Shown: positions 35,404 to 44,235 of the stretch, piece by piece
Layout: each line of letters starts with the position of its first letter
How positions within the stretch are numbered: position 1 is the first letter of the stretch
Source of the DNA: Natronobiforma cellulositropha
Lineage (GTDB): Archaea > Halobacteriota > Halobacteria > Halobacteriales > Natrialbaceae
NCBI RefSeq assembly: GCF_025629245.1
Contig: NZ_JANZXN010000006.1
Coordinates: forward strand, 1 to 64,000
DNA: 64,000 nt
Reading direction: 5' to 3'
The notes under the pieces: generated by a model
The model's input: only the letters and a program-made list of their open reading frames with translations
Told to the model about the DNA's origin: nothing
Databases searched by the model: none
Position numbers and translations under genes: made by a program

Positions 35404-35446
35404 GCGGGGCGCACCCGTACGAACCTCCCGGAGTCCGGTCCCCGAA

Positions 35447-35454
35447 TTTATATA
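35447..35454 (+). promoter_or_regulatory. TATA box of the DUF3006 gene
   Basis: TTTATATA ends 23 bp before the ATG at 35477, with its centre about 27 bp upstream. This fits a leaderless transcript. Confidence 0.65.
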
Positions 35455-35476
35455 CCAACACGGGACCAGAGCCGCC

Positions 35477-35893
35477 ATGTCCGAAGAACACACCGGACGA
35501 CGAACCGTACTCAAGAGCCTTCTCGCCGTCACGCTCGCCGGTCTCACGCTCCCGACTGCCGCGGCGGCGAGGCGAGCGCAGTGTCCGCGCGAACTGCCGC
35601 CACACCCGGCGACCGGGGAGACGCTCGAGGCGCTCACGGCCCGTCCCGACACCGTCGTCGCCGTCGTCGACCGGATCGTCGACGGCGCACACGTCGTTCT
35701 CCTCCTCGAGGAGCGAGGCGAACTGGTCGACGAACTCGTCGTCCCCGTCGGCTCGTTCCCGCCGGTCGAGGAGGGCGAGGTACTCCTCGTGACGCTCGAG
35801 CGTGGCTCGCCGGCGACGGTTCGGCGCCTCGAGAACGAGACCGAGCGCCGACGCCGCGAGAGACGGGAGCGCCTCGAGCGCCTGCGCTCGTAG
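35477..35893 (+). CDS. Tat-exported DUF3006 protein
   Basis: A 138-residue protein with a twin-arginine signal (T-G-R-R-T-V-L-K-S-L-L followed by A-V-T-L-A-G-L-T-L). The mature part contains A-V-V-D-R-I-V-D-G-A-H-V-V-L-L-L, the DUF3006 core, a small beta-barrel-like domain common in secreted bacterial proteins. The C-terminus is a strongly basic and acidic helix (R-R-R-E-R-R-E-R-L-E-R). Function is unknown. Confidence 0.8.
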   Translation: MSEEHTGRRTVLKSLLAVTLAGLTLPTAAAARRAQCPRELPPHPATGETLEALTARPDTVVAVVDRIVDGAHVVLLLEERGELVDELVVPVGSFPPVEEGEVLLVTLERGSPATVRRLENETERRRRERRERLERLRS

Positions 35894-35895
35894 GC

Positions 35896-36333
35896 TCAAC
35901 GGCCCGCGTCGCGGACGACCAGCACCGGCACCGAGGCGTTGTCGACCACCCGCTCGGAGACGCTCCCGAGCGTCGTCAGCTTCTCGCGGGGGCTCTTCCC
36001 GCGGGTGCCGATGACGATCAGGTCGACGGCTTCCTCCTCGGCGTAGGTGAGGATCGTCTTCGCGGGGACGCCCCGGCGACGCTCGCCGACCGTCTCGAGA
36101 CCCGCCTCCGTGGCCGCGTCGACCACCTCCGCGATCGCCCGCTCGGTCTCGGTCTCGAGCGTCGCCTCGAGATCCGCACGCGTGTCTTCGTCGGCGGCGG
36201 CCGTGATCCGCGTGTCGACGACCGAGAGCGCGTGGACCGTCGCGTCGTTCGCGCTCGCGATCGGAAGCGCGTGGGCGAGCGTGTCGGCGGTGGCGTCGCT
36301 CCCATCGGTGGGGACGAGGACGCGGTCGTACAT
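35896..36333 (-). CDS. Universal stress protein family (UspA)
   Basis: A 145-residue nucleotide-binding stress protein. It begins MYDRVLVPTDGSDATAD and ends with the ATP-binding motif G-T-R-G-K-S-P...G-S-V-S-E-R-V-V and P-V-L-V-V-R. ATG at 36333 is favoured over an in-frame start at 36360. Haloarchaea carry many such copies with largely unknown individual roles. Confidence 0.93.
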   Translation of the reverse strand: MYDRVLVPTDGSDATADTLAHALPIASANDATVHALSVVDTRITAAADEDTRADLEATLETETERAIAEVVDAATEAGLETVGERRRGVPAKTILTYAEEEAVDLIVIGTRGKSPREKLTTLGSVSERVVDNASVPVLVVRDAGR

Positions 36334-36383
36334 GGCTCGAGATTCGGAACGGACCGCCATAAGCGCTCTCGCCCCGGCAGTGA

Positions 36384-36971
36384 TCAGTACGGCGAGCGGT
36401 CGACCCGTTCGGGTGGCTCGAACGCGGTGGCCAACTCGAGCAACTGGACGAGGATGCGGCCGGTCGCCCCCCAGACGGTGTAGCCGTTGACGTGGAAGTA
36501 GTGGATGACGATCTCGCCGTAGTAGGGGTGGTCCCGGCGGTCGTACTCGTAGTTCGTCGGGTCGAGCAGCGCCGCGACCGGGAGGACGACGACTTCCGCG
36601 ACCTCGCGCTCGTCGGGATCGTAGACCCGGTCCGGCACCCGGGCGACGAAAGGCGTCACCGCGTACTCGGTGACGGTGCGGATGTCGTCGAGTTGGCCGA
36701 CGATGGTGACCTCCGAGGTCTCGAGTCCGATCTCCTCGTAGGATTCGCGCAGGGCGGTCTCGAGGATCGTTCCGTCCTGGCGTTCGGCGCCGCCGCCAGG
36801 AAAGCTCATCTGGCCGGGGTGCTCGCCGAGGTGGTCGGCCCGCTTGGTGAACAGCAGGTGGTGTTCACCCGCCCGTTCGATCACCGGGGCGACCACCGCC
36901 GCGTCGTGGGGCTGGTCGGTCACCTCGGTGGGTTCGTACGCCGCGATAGACTCGAGAGTGAGGTGTGCCAT
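36384..36971 (-). CDS. Nudix hydrolase, CoA pyrophosphatase type
   Basis: A 195-residue Nudix protein. The Nudix box spans residues 60-82 with G-G...E-T-A-L-R-E-S-Y-E-E-I-G-L, preceded by L-F-T-K-R and M-S-F-P-G-G, features of NudL/NUDT7-like CoA pyrophosphatases. It should split CoA or related diphosphates. The ATG at 36971 gives MAHLTLESIA; an earlier start at 36986 adds five residues. Confidence 0.88.
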   Translation of the reverse strand: MAHLTLESIAAYEPTEVTDQPHDAAVVAPVIERAGEHHLLFTKRADHLGEHPGQMSFPGGGAERQDGTILETALRESYEEIGLETSEVTIVGQLDDIRTVTEYAVTPFVARVPDRVYDPDEREVAEVVVLPVAALLDPTNYEYDRRDHPYYGEIVIHYFHVNGYTVWGATGRILVQLLELATAFEPPERVDRSPY

Positions 36972-37026
36972 AGATCGGATGGTCACTCTGAGGGTCGGTC
37001 ACACAGCTACTTACAGCTACGCGTTC

Positions 37027-37500
37027 TCACTCGAGCGCACTCGCGAGTCGCTCGCGCTCGTCTCCGAGGTCGAGCGGGGCCCAGGTCTCGAGGTCGTAGC
37101 TCACCTCGAGGAGGTCGCGGAGTCGGTCGGCGTCATCCGTCTCGAGCGCCTCGTCGACTGCGTCACGGAAGGTCGCGGCCGCCGCCTCGCCGAGGGCGGC
37201 CCGGTCGAGCGGGCGTGGCTCGAGTGCGAGGATGTGCGGGAGGTCCTCGGCGGCGGGCGGCGTGGACGGAAACGCCGTCGGACCCGCGACGTAGAGGGGC
37301 TGGTCTCGGCCCGCGGGTTCGAAGCGGACGAGACCGAATTCGTCGAGTGCAGCCTCGAGAACTGCGTCGAACGCGTCGTCGTCGAGTGACTGGCCGCCCT
37401 CACGGAAGGCCGCTTCGGCGAGCGCTCGCTCGAGTTCGGCGCGTGTCAGACCGCCGAAGAGGTCGACCACGCCCGCGAGTTCGTCCACGGTAGCGTCCAT
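37027..37500 (-). CDS. Conserved haloarchaeal protein of unknown function
   Basis: A 157-residue acidic protein (MDATVDELAGVVDLFGGLTR). The opening helices look like a small DNA- or protein-binding bundle (L-T-R-A-E-L-E-R-A-L-A-E-A-A-F-R). No motif is recognised beyond this. It lies just upstream of the Nudix gene on the same strand with a 55-bp gap. Confidence 0.72.
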   Translation of the reverse strand: MDATVDELAGVVDLFGGLTRAELERALAEAAFREGGQSLDDDAFDAVLEAALDEFGLVRFEPAGRDQPLYVAGPTAFPSTPPAAEDLPHILALEPRPLDRAALGEAAAATFRDAVDEALETDDADRLRDLLEVSYDLETWAPLDLGDERERLASALE

Positions 37501-37542
37501 GAGGCGGGAGTTGGCAGCGGAGTCAAATGAGTCTTTACGCCG

Positions 37543-38646
37543 TCACTCGAGCCAGGGCGTCGCCGCGTCGCGGACGGCCGCAGGTGTAAACGGGGCGTCG
37601 GTCCAGGGTGGGAGCCGCCGGTCGAGACCGGGTGGGGAGATGGCGTCGGCGTAGCGCGTTAGCTGGCCGCGTTCGTCCGCGGGGTCGTACGCGAGTCCGT
37701 TGAAGCGGGCGTCGGCGGCGTACTGGTCGATCAGGGTGGAGCCGACCTCGAGGTAGCGCTCCCGCAGGCGCGAATAGGCCGGGGCGACGCCGTGGTCGTC
37801 GAGGACGCGAAACAGCGCGGCGGCGACCTGGTGGCTCATGCCCTCGAGTCCGGCGTCGCCGTCGACCGCGCGGTGGTCGTGTTCGTGCCGGCCGAGGTCG
37901 ACCTGGGCGGTGCCGGCGAAGCCGGCGTGGGCGAAGGCGTCACCGAGGGTGCCGATCTCGAGACCCCAGGCACGCTGGGCGCGGAGTCGACGGGCGAGTG
38001 CGGCCGTCGTCGCGAACTCGCCGGCCAGCGCGTAGCGAAACGAACCGAGGTAGGAGAGGACGGGTGCGTCGTGGTCGGTCTCGAGTACACGGACGAGCGG
38101 TTCGTACAGCAGTCGGCAGAGTCGCCCGTAGAGACGGCCGTCCTCGACGCGGGCGTAGTAGCCCTTCGAGAAGTCGTATCCCATCGTCAGCGGCGCGAGC
38201 AGTCGCTCGACGTGGGCGCGGTCGTAGCTGCTGGCGTCTGCGTCGTGGACGACGACGTACTCGCCCACCTCGGCGGCGGGCCCGAGCGCGAGCCAGACGT
38301 CTCGTCCCTTCCCGAAGCCGTTGGCCAGGCCGGTCTCGGTGAGCAGGTCCGTGACGGATGGCGCGGTACACCAGAGGACCGACAGCGAGAGCGAGAACGA
38401 CTCGAGCCACTCGCGGACGGCGTCGATGCGCTCGGGCGAGGCGCGGACGGGGACGAAGACGTGAGCGGGGGCGAGCGTCTCGAGCGTCGAGAGGACGCGC
38501 GTGGCGGCTGGGCTGGCGTGTTCGCGCTCGGTCATCGGGACGACGACGGCCGTCCGCTCGAGCGTCTGCGAACCGACGAGACCGCGTGGTGGCGGGTCGT
38601 CGGTGAGGCGGTGGAGCGTCGCGATCCGCTCCTGGGTGTACTCCAT
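37543..38646 (-). CDS. Glycosyltransferase, glucosyl-3-phosphoglycerate synthase-like
   Basis: A 367-residue GT-A type enzyme without membrane segments. It contains V-V-V-H-D-A-D-A-S-S-Y-D, a D-x-D nucleotide-sugar and metal site, and M-G-Y-D-F-S-K-G-Y-Y-A-R, the pattern of GpgS/GT81 enzymes that make glucosylglycerate-type solutes. A role in compatible-solute or glycan synthesis is likely; the substrate is unproven. ATG at 38646 (MEYTQERIAT) is chosen over an upstream in-frame start at 38694. Confidence 0.8.
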   Translation of the reverse strand: MEYTQERIATLHRLTDDPPPRGLVGSQTLERTAVVVPMTEREHASPAATRVLSTLETLAPAHVFVPVRASPERIDAVREWLESFSLSLSVLWCTAPSVTDLLTETGLANGFGKGRDVWLALGPAAEVGEYVVVHDADASSYDRAHVERLLAPLTMGYDFSKGYYARVEDGRLYGRLCRLLYEPLVRVLETDHDAPVLSYLGSFRYALAGEFATTAALARRLRAQRAWGLEIGTLGDAFAHAGFAGTAQVDLGRHEHDHRAVDGDAGLEGMSHQVAAALFRVLDDHGVAPAYSRLRERYLEVGSTLIDQYAADARFNGLAYDPADERGQLTRYADAISPPGLDRRLPPWTDAPFTPAAVRDAATPWLE

Positions 38647-38703
38647 TACCTGAGGCTTCGAGCGGAAGGTGAAAACGGCGACGACTCCGGCCAAGTGCGG
38701 TCG

Positions 38704-39918
38704 TTAGCCGTTCGCGCCGGCGGGGAGGCGGCCGGCCGCGTAGAGGACCGCTGAGACGACGACCGATGCGAGCAACGCGAGGACGAACAGACGAAAGAGT
38801 TCGTCGAAGGCGACGCCGAGGTCGACGAGACCGCCGACGAGGAACGGGCCGACGGCGTGTAAGGGCATCATGGTGGCGCTGAAGACGGCGTAGGCGCTGC
38901 CGCGGTGTTCGTCGGGCAACGAGGCGAGGACGTAGGTGTCGGAGACGGGAAAGAGGCTGTGGATGACGTAGCCGATGATGGCGCTCATCAGGAGGACGCC
39001 GAGGGCGGAGTCGACGACCGTCAGCGCGTAGAGACAGACGGCGAAACTCGCGGTGATCGCGAGCAACAGCGGGACGAACGGGAGGTGGTCGGCGAGGCGG
39101 CCGGTGAGCCAGAACGCTGGCAGGCCCGTCGCGAAGACGACCGTCAGCATCGAGAGGGAGAAGCCCTCGGAGAGACCTTTCGTCTCGACGAGGTAGGTGG
39201 CGTAGAGGTTGAACAGGCCGTTCCAGACGAGACCGATGAGACCGACGAGCGCGACCGCCGTGAGGATCAGCCGCCAGTTCGCGAGGAAGGCGACCCGCAG
39301 GCGGCGGTCGGCGTGGCCCGCGTCGGGGAGGTCCGTCCGCTTCGCGAGGACGTAGAAGAGCGCCGTCGAGGCGGCCGCCGCGAGCGCGATCGCGATGAAG
39401 ATGACCCGCCAGGCGGCGATGGGCCAGTAGGTGATCGCGAAGGCGACGCCGACGACCGCGGGCGCGCCGACCGCCGCTAGCTGGGCGGCGACGCCGTGGA
39501 TGCCGATCACCCGGCCGACGCGGTCGGGAAAGAGTTCGCTCACGAGCGGGTTCGCCGCGACGAAGTAGATGCCGCTCGAGAGACCCATCAGGAACGCCCC
39601 CACGTAGAGGACGCGAAGCGAGGTCGCGCTCGCAGCGAACGCCGCAGAGCCAGCCATCACGAGACCGCTCCAGCCGACGACGGTGTGGCGAGGATACTTC
39701 GTCAGCAGGTAGCCCGTCGGCAGCCTGGGTGTCGTGCTCCCGATCCAGGCGAGCGTCGCGAGCAAGCCGACGGCGGCCGTACTGGCGTCGAAGATGCCGC
39801 GAAACGGCTCGAGCAGCGGCGCGTAGATGAGCCGGCCGAGGTTGACGAGGATGACGAGCGTACACAGTGAGCCGAACAGTTTCGTCCGGCCGCCGACGCC
39901 CGTCGCCTCCGTACTCAT
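38704..39918 (-). CDS. MFS transporter
   Basis: A 404-residue carrier with about twelve helices. The N-terminal half has P-T-G-Y-L-L-T-K-Y-P-R after the second helix, a relaxed version of the MFS loop motif, and the second half has G-R-L-A-D-H-L. It resembles general sugar-phosphate/drug MFS carriers; substrate is unknown. It may be cotranscribed with the glycosyltransferase downstream (57-bp gap). ATG at 39918 is preferred over 39945. Confidence 0.85.
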   Translation of the reverse strand: MSTEATGVGGRTKLFGSLCTLVILVNLGRLIYAPLLEPFRGIFDASTAAVGLLATLAWIGSTTPRLPTGYLLTKYPRHTVVGWSGLVMAGSAAFAASATSLRVLYVGAFLMGLSSGIYFVAANPLVSELFPDRVGRVIGIHGVAAQLAAVGAPAVVGVAFAITYWPIAAWRVIFIAIALAAAASTALFYVLAKRTDLPDAGHADRRLRVAFLANWRLILTAVALVGLIGLVWNGLFNLYATYLVETKGLSEGFSLSMLTVVFATGLPAFWLTGRLADHLPFVPLLLAITASFAVCLYALTVVDSALGVLLMSAIIGYVIHSLFPVSDTYVLASLPDEHRGSAYAVFSATMMPLHAVGPFLVGGLVDLGVAFDELFRLFVLALLASVVVSAVLYAAGRLPAGANG

Positions 39919-40031
39919 GGCTCTCCCTCTCGAGGACGGACACACAAGGCTTTCGAATCGAAATACCGGTCGGTGAGCGGTGGCACCATCGACCCCGGTC
40001 TTTTTCTCCTCTACCTTCGTACGGGGCGAAC

Positions 40032-40202
40032 ATGAAATCAGTCCGGAAAGCCTTGCGGGACGGAGAACTCTCGAAGGACACCTACGAGCGGGTGACCTGC
40101 GCCGAGTGTGACAAAGCGTTGAAAACGCGAAACGACCCGGACACGATCACGACGATCCGGATCTGTCCCGACTGTGGCAAAGAGTGGAAAGAACTGCGCT
40201 AG
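40032..40202 (+). CDS. HVO_0758-type small zinc-finger protein (56 aa)
   Basis: A 56-residue protein beginning MKSVRKALRDGELSKDTYER. It has two CPxC-type knuckles: C-A-E-C and C-P-D-C, the pattern of a zinc ribbon. The sequence matches the haloarchaeal HVO_0758 zinc-finger family. Members are proposed to act in adaptation and motility; this is family knowledge, not shown here. Confidence 0.85.
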   Translation: MKSVRKALRDGELSKDTYERVTCAECDKALKTRNDPDTITTIRICPDCGKEWKELR

Positions 40203-40315
40203 CTCTCCTCTGATACGGACTGTGGTACCGTACCGTCAGACGGCCACGGTCTCTGTCCGGCCGCTCACCGGGTGACGAATCAGCACGGACCGTCCCACCT
40301 CCCCGTGGACTCGAG

Positions 40316-41407
40316 TCACTCGAAGACGGCGTCGAACGCCTGCGCGCCGAGCGGGTCGTGCGTACACGCCTCGAGGTTCGCTGTCACGTGTTCGGCGTTC
40401 GCCATCCCGACGAGCGAGGCGGTGACACCGGGGGCCGAGCGGGCGAAGGTGATCGCGCGCTGGGTCGGCGTCTCACCCTCGAGTCTGGCGGCGACGGGAC
40501 CGGGAATCGCGCCGTCTTCGGTGAGTTCACCCTGGGCGATGCTCGCGCTGGTGAAGACGTTCAGCCCCGCGTTGGCGGCGAACCAGAGCGCACAGGTCGG
40601 CCCGTCGGGCGTCTCGTGGGCGTCGACGGTGAACGCGTCGGCCATGACGACGTTGAACGGCACCTGGATCGCCCGGAAGTGTGTCCCGGCGGTCCCGGCC
40701 TCGCGGGATGCCGACCGAGCGCGCTCGACGACCGCCGGGAGCGAGAGGTAGGAGGGGTGCTCCGGCGGAACGCGGAACGCCTCCCAGGTCGCCACGCCGT
40801 AGTGACCGATGTCGCCCGCCGCCGCCCGCTCCTCGAGGAGGACGAACGCCGCCTCGAGCGCGTCGTAGACCTCCTCGCGCGAGTGCTCGCGAAGCTGTGT
40901 CTCCGGATTGTGGACGTAGTAGAGGTCGGGCGTCGTCCCCAGGTTCTCGAGCGAGCGCTCGAGCTGGTCGGCGAGGAAGTCGGGCGCGAGCGAGTGGCTG
41001 CCCGCGACGAGGTCCTCGCGGTCGACGATGCCGGAGTCGACGTACTCGCGCGCGACGTACCGGCCGGGGTTCGACGGCCGGTCGCCGTCGAACGGGACGA
41101 ACCCACCTTTCGTCGAGACGAAGACGGCGTCACGCTCGACGTCGCTCTCGCGAAGCGCCTGCCCGACGACGCGCTCGCTGCGCTGACAGCGGTAGTTGAT
41201 CGCCGTATCGAGGACGTTACAGCCCGACTCGAGCGCCGTCGTGATCGCCTCGAGGTAGCGCTCGTCGACGGCGTCGGTCGGCGCACCGAGGTAGGTGCCG
41301 AGACCGAGACTCGAAACGAGTCCGTCGCCGTAGCGGCGAAAGTACGTCCGGCCGAAGCGCCCGTGGTGGGCGTCGCGATAGTCCCAGGTCGCAGGTCCGG
41401 TTGCCAT
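40316..41407 (-). CDS. Aldo/keto reductase
   Basis: A 363-residue NAD(P)H-dependent oxidoreductase. The conserved N-L-L-D-T-A-type box appears as N-V-L-D-T-A-I-N-Y, with catalytic Asp and Tyr, and V-S-T-K-G-G has the catalytic Lys. The chain is longer than most AKRs because of an insert around residues 110-140 and a longer C-terminus. Its substrate is not known. Confidence 0.85.
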   Translation of the reverse strand: MATGPATWDYRDAHHGRFGRTYFRRYGDGLVSSLGLGTYLGAPTDAVDERYLEAITTALESGCNVLDTAINYRCQRSERVVGQALRESDVERDAVFVSTKGGFVPFDGDRPSNPGRYVAREYVDSGIVDREDLVAGSHSLAPDFLADQLERSLENLGTTPDLYYVHNPETQLREHSREEVYDALEAAFVLLEERAAAGDIGHYGVATWEAFRVPPEHPSYLSLPAVVERARSASREAGTAGTHFRAIQVPFNVVMADAFTVDAHETPDGPTCALWFAANAGLNVFTSASIAQGELTEDGAIPGPVAARLEGETPTQRAITFARSAPGVTASLVGMANAEHVTANLEACTHDPLGAQAFDAVFE

Positions 41408-41449
41408 AGCGGGCGTAGGCGCTCGAGGGTGAAATACGGGGGGATACGC

Positions 41450-42646
41450 CTAGCGCTCGCCTGCCAGCGCTGCGAAGAGGAGGTCTTCGAACTCGGCTTT
41501 GCTGATGCCGTTGGAGGGACCGATGCCGCGCATGTGGTCGACCGAGAGCTGTCCGCCGCCCATCCGGGCGTGGCCGCCCGCGGTCGCCATCGGGATGTCG
41601 CTGACGACGTGGCGGAGGGTCTCGCCCATGTGGACCCGGTCGTCGCGCGAACGCCCCGAGAGGTGGATGGTGCCGTCGTGTTCGCCGAAGACGACGACGG
41701 CAGTCACCCCCTCCAGGTGCATGAGTTCGTCTGCGGCCTGTGGAATCGCGTCGACGTTACCGATCTCTCCGACGTCACAGACGGCGAACGGTCCCTCGAC
41801 GCGCTTGTCGGTGATCGCGTCGGCTTTGACGTGTAACACGTCGTCGCTCACCTGCGGGTTGGCGATCCGGTCGAGGAGATCCTCGTCGATGGCAGCGAAG
41901 AGGTAGGCGCTCGCGTCGAACTCGGCACTCGAGCAGCCTTTCGTGAGGCGGTTCGTGTCCGACTGGATGCCGTAGACGAGTCCGGTCGCGAGTTCGGGCG
42001 TCACGAGCACGTCGACGTCGTCACCGACGTCGGCGTCGGTGTGCAGGTGCGCGCCGAGTTCCTCGAGGTACTCGACGAAGATCGTCGACGCCGCGCCGTA
42101 GTCGGCTCTGACGTCGGTGAACTCGGTTCCGGTGCCGTTGCCGGGGTGGTGGTCGACGACCGCGATCGGTTCGATCAGCTGTGAGCCGGTGAACCCTCGC
42201 GGCGAGTTGTGATCGACCAGGACGACCGCGTCAGCGGCCAGATCACCCGAGGACTCGATCGGGTCGGGATCGAACTCGAGGACGGTTCGGAACGCCCGGT
42301 TCTCCTGGTGGCGGATCTCACCGGCGTACTGGATGGTGACGTCGGTGTCGGCCGAGTCGGCGATCACTTTCGTCGCCATCGCACACGCCATCGCGTCCGG
42401 GTCCGGGTTCGGGTGCATCAACACCGTCACCTCGTCGTGGCCGGCGAGCACGCGCCGAAAGCGAACGCCGGGTGGGCGACGCAGCCAGCGGACGAGCCAC
42501 CAGCCACCGACGGCGAGTGCGAGTGCGCCCAGAACACCGAGCGAGACCACGAGCGGATCGGTCGTTCCGATCGTCTCGGTGGTCTCTTCGACGAGTGACG
42601 CCACCGCACCCGTTGGCGCTGGCGACGGCGCGGCCGAAACGCTCAT
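41450..42646 (-). CDS. Membrane-anchored DHH-family phosphoesterase
   Basis: A 398-residue protein with one N-terminal helix (about 32-55) and a DHH plus DHHA1 domain. Catalytic boxes: P-D-P-D-A-M-A-C-A-M, V-L-V-D-H-N-S, V-V-D-H-H-P-G, and near the end G-G-H-A-R-M-G-G-G. Related proteins cleave cyclic di-AMP, pApA or short RNA. Membrane anchoring recalls GdpP-like enzymes, though no GGDEF or PAS domain is present. The substrate is open. Confidence 0.87.
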   Translation of the reverse strand: MSVSAAPSPAPTGAVASLVEETTETIGTTDPLVVSLGVLGALALAVGGWWLVRWLRRPPGVRFRRVLAGHDEVTVLMHPNPDPDAMACAMATKVIADSADTDVTIQYAGEIRHQENRAFRTVLEFDPDPIESSGDLAADAVVLVDHNSPRGFTGSQLIEPIAVVDHHPGNGTGTEFTDVRADYGAASTIFVEYLEELGAHLHTDADVGDDVDVLVTPELATGLVYGIQSDTNRLTKGCSSAEFDASAYLFAAIDEDLLDRIANPQVSDDVLHVKADAITDKRVEGPFAVCDVGEIGNVDAIPQAADELMHLEGVTAVVVFGEHDGTIHLSGRSRDDRVHMGETLRHVVSDIPMATAGGHARMGGGQLSVDHMRGIGPSNGISKAEFEDLLFAALAGER

Positions 42647-42733
42647 ACACCCCTCTCCAAGTCGACGACCATGAAAGTTCCCTTAGCTAACCAGTGCCCA
42701 CGGCCGTCTTGCTGACTCGTACTACCGAAATAA

Positions 42734-43627
42734 TCAGTCAGAAGTACAGTACGCCTCGAGAGCGTCTCGATAGCCCTCCCGGTACGTGGGATAGGCGAAC
42801 GAGTAGCCGAGACCGCACAAACGGTCGTTCGCACAGCGCTTGCTCGTCAGGATCCGCCGCCTGGCAGCCTCGGAGAGGTCGCCCGCCTCGAGTCGCTGCG
42901 CTTTCGTCCGCTTCGGCGGCGCGTCGAGCCCGCACGCTGCGGCCAGCCAGTCGGCGAACGCCCACTTCGAGGCGGGTTCGTCGTCGACGACCTGGACGAC
43001 CTCGCCGCGTGCGAGGCCCTCCTCGAGCAGGAAGCGGACCGCCCCCGCCGCGTCGTCGCGGTGGACCATGTTCAGGTAGCCCTCGGTGACCGGCCCCTCG
43101 AGGTAGCGCTCGAGGCGGTAGCGCTCCGGACCGTAGAGACCGGCGTAGCGGGCGACCGTCCCCTCGAAGCCGTGGGTGGGCGGCGACTCGAGGGCGATGC
43201 GCTCGGCTTCGGCGAGCACCGCCGTCTTCTCGGTCGTCGGCTCGATGGGCGTCTCCTCGTCGACCCAGTCGCCGCCGTGGTCGCCGTGGACGCCCGTCGA
43301 GGAGGTGTAGACGAGTCGCTCGGGCGGCGACTCGCGTGAGCCGAACGCCTCGATGGCCGTCTCGAGTCCCTCGACGTAGATCCGCCGCGCCGCCGCGGCG
43401 TCGCGCCCGCCGCTGCTGGCCGCGAAGACGAGTGCGTCGGCGTCGGGCACCGATGCGAGGTCGTCGGCGTCGGTGATGTCGGCGCGCACCGCCTCGAAGC
43501 CGGCGCGCTCGATCCGCTCGACGCCCTCGCTCGAGCGGCGGACGCCGACGGGGTCGTGGCCCGCATCACGCAGTTGTCTCCCGAGTTCGAGTCCGACGTA
43601 GCCACAGCCGAGAATCGCGACGCGCAT
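42734..43627 (-). CDS. NAD-dependent epimerase/reductase (SDR)
   Basis: A 297-residue protein starting with V-A-I-L-G-C-G-Y-V-G-L-E-L-G, a Rossmann motif. The catalytic Tyr-Lys pattern is relaxed (Y-T-S-S-T-G-V-H-G-D-H-G), as in atypical SDRs related to nucleoside-diphosphate-sugar epimerases. The rest contains A-R-Y-A-G-L-Y-G-P and V-H-R-D-D-A-A, usual in that family. ATG at 43627 is favoured over 43654. Confidence 0.85.
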   Translation of the reverse strand: MRVAILGCGYVGLELGRQLRDAGHDPVGVRRSSEGVERIERAGFEAVRADITDADDLASVPDADALVFAASSGGRDAAAARRIYVEGLETAIEAFGSRESPPERLVYTSSTGVHGDHGGDWVDEETPIEPTTEKTAVLAEAERIALESPPTHGFEGTVARYAGLYGPERYRLERYLEGPVTEGYLNMVHRDDAAGAVRFLLEEGLARGEVVQVVDDEPASKWAFADWLAAACGLDAPPKRTKAQRLEAGDLSEAARRRILTSKRCANDRLCGLGYSFAYPTYREGYRDALEAYCTSD

Positions 43628-43672
43628 GGGAGAGGCTCGGAGGGCGAGCCCCATAGGGCCACCGCTCGCGTC

Positions 43673-44098
43673 TCAGGGCGTCCGGTCGGCGATCACGTAC
43701 TGGATGTGGACGAACTCCTCGAAGCGCATCGGCGCGCGCCGTTCGATCTTCTGCTGGACCTCGCGCGCCTCGAGATCGATCTCGAGGTCGGCTTCGACGG
43801 CCTCGACGTCGAGGACGGCGACGGTCATCCCGAGCAGGAGGTTCTCACACGCCATCTCGACGACCGTCTCCGGGTCGGGTTCACCCTCCGCGAGCGAGAC
43901 GAGCGCGGCGGTCTCCTCGAGCGAGAGATCGGGAGTCTCACCCGCCGCGAGTGCCTCGAGCGCCTCGCGGTCGACGGGCGTCTCGTCGGCGGCGGTCTCG
44001 AGACCGACGCGCTCGATGAGGTCGCGAAGCTGTTCGTCGTAGGCCGCACGCAGCGCCTGGGGCGACGCGGGGGCGTCGGTCCGCTGGTCGTAGAACAT
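43673..44098 (-). CDS. Conserved haloarchaeal protein (DUF5791-like)
   Basis: A 141-residue acidic protein beginning MFYDQRTDAPASPQALRAAY and ending with E-F-V-H-I-Q-Y-V-I-A-D-R-T. The middle (L-S-L-E-E-T-A-A-L) is helical. It belongs to an uncharacterised haloarchaeal family. The frame stays open upstream to 44203 but without the family's pattern. Confidence 0.75.
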   Translation of the reverse strand: MFYDQRTDAPASPQALRAAYDEQLRDLIERVGLETAADETPVDREALEALAAGETPDLSLEETAALVSLAEGEPDPETVVEMACENLLLGMTVAVLDVEAVEADLEIDLEAREVQQKIERRAPMRFEEFVHIQYVIADRTP

Positions 44099-44235
44099 AC
44101 GCGTCTCGATGGCGGTGGACCGCAAAGTGGCTTCGCATCTCGAGTGTGGTGGGTGACGGCGGGACTCTCTCGCGGAAGTAGGTAGTGGAACCGAAGTCCG
44201 CAACGTTCAATTCATCGTAGTGCCACGATGGGTGC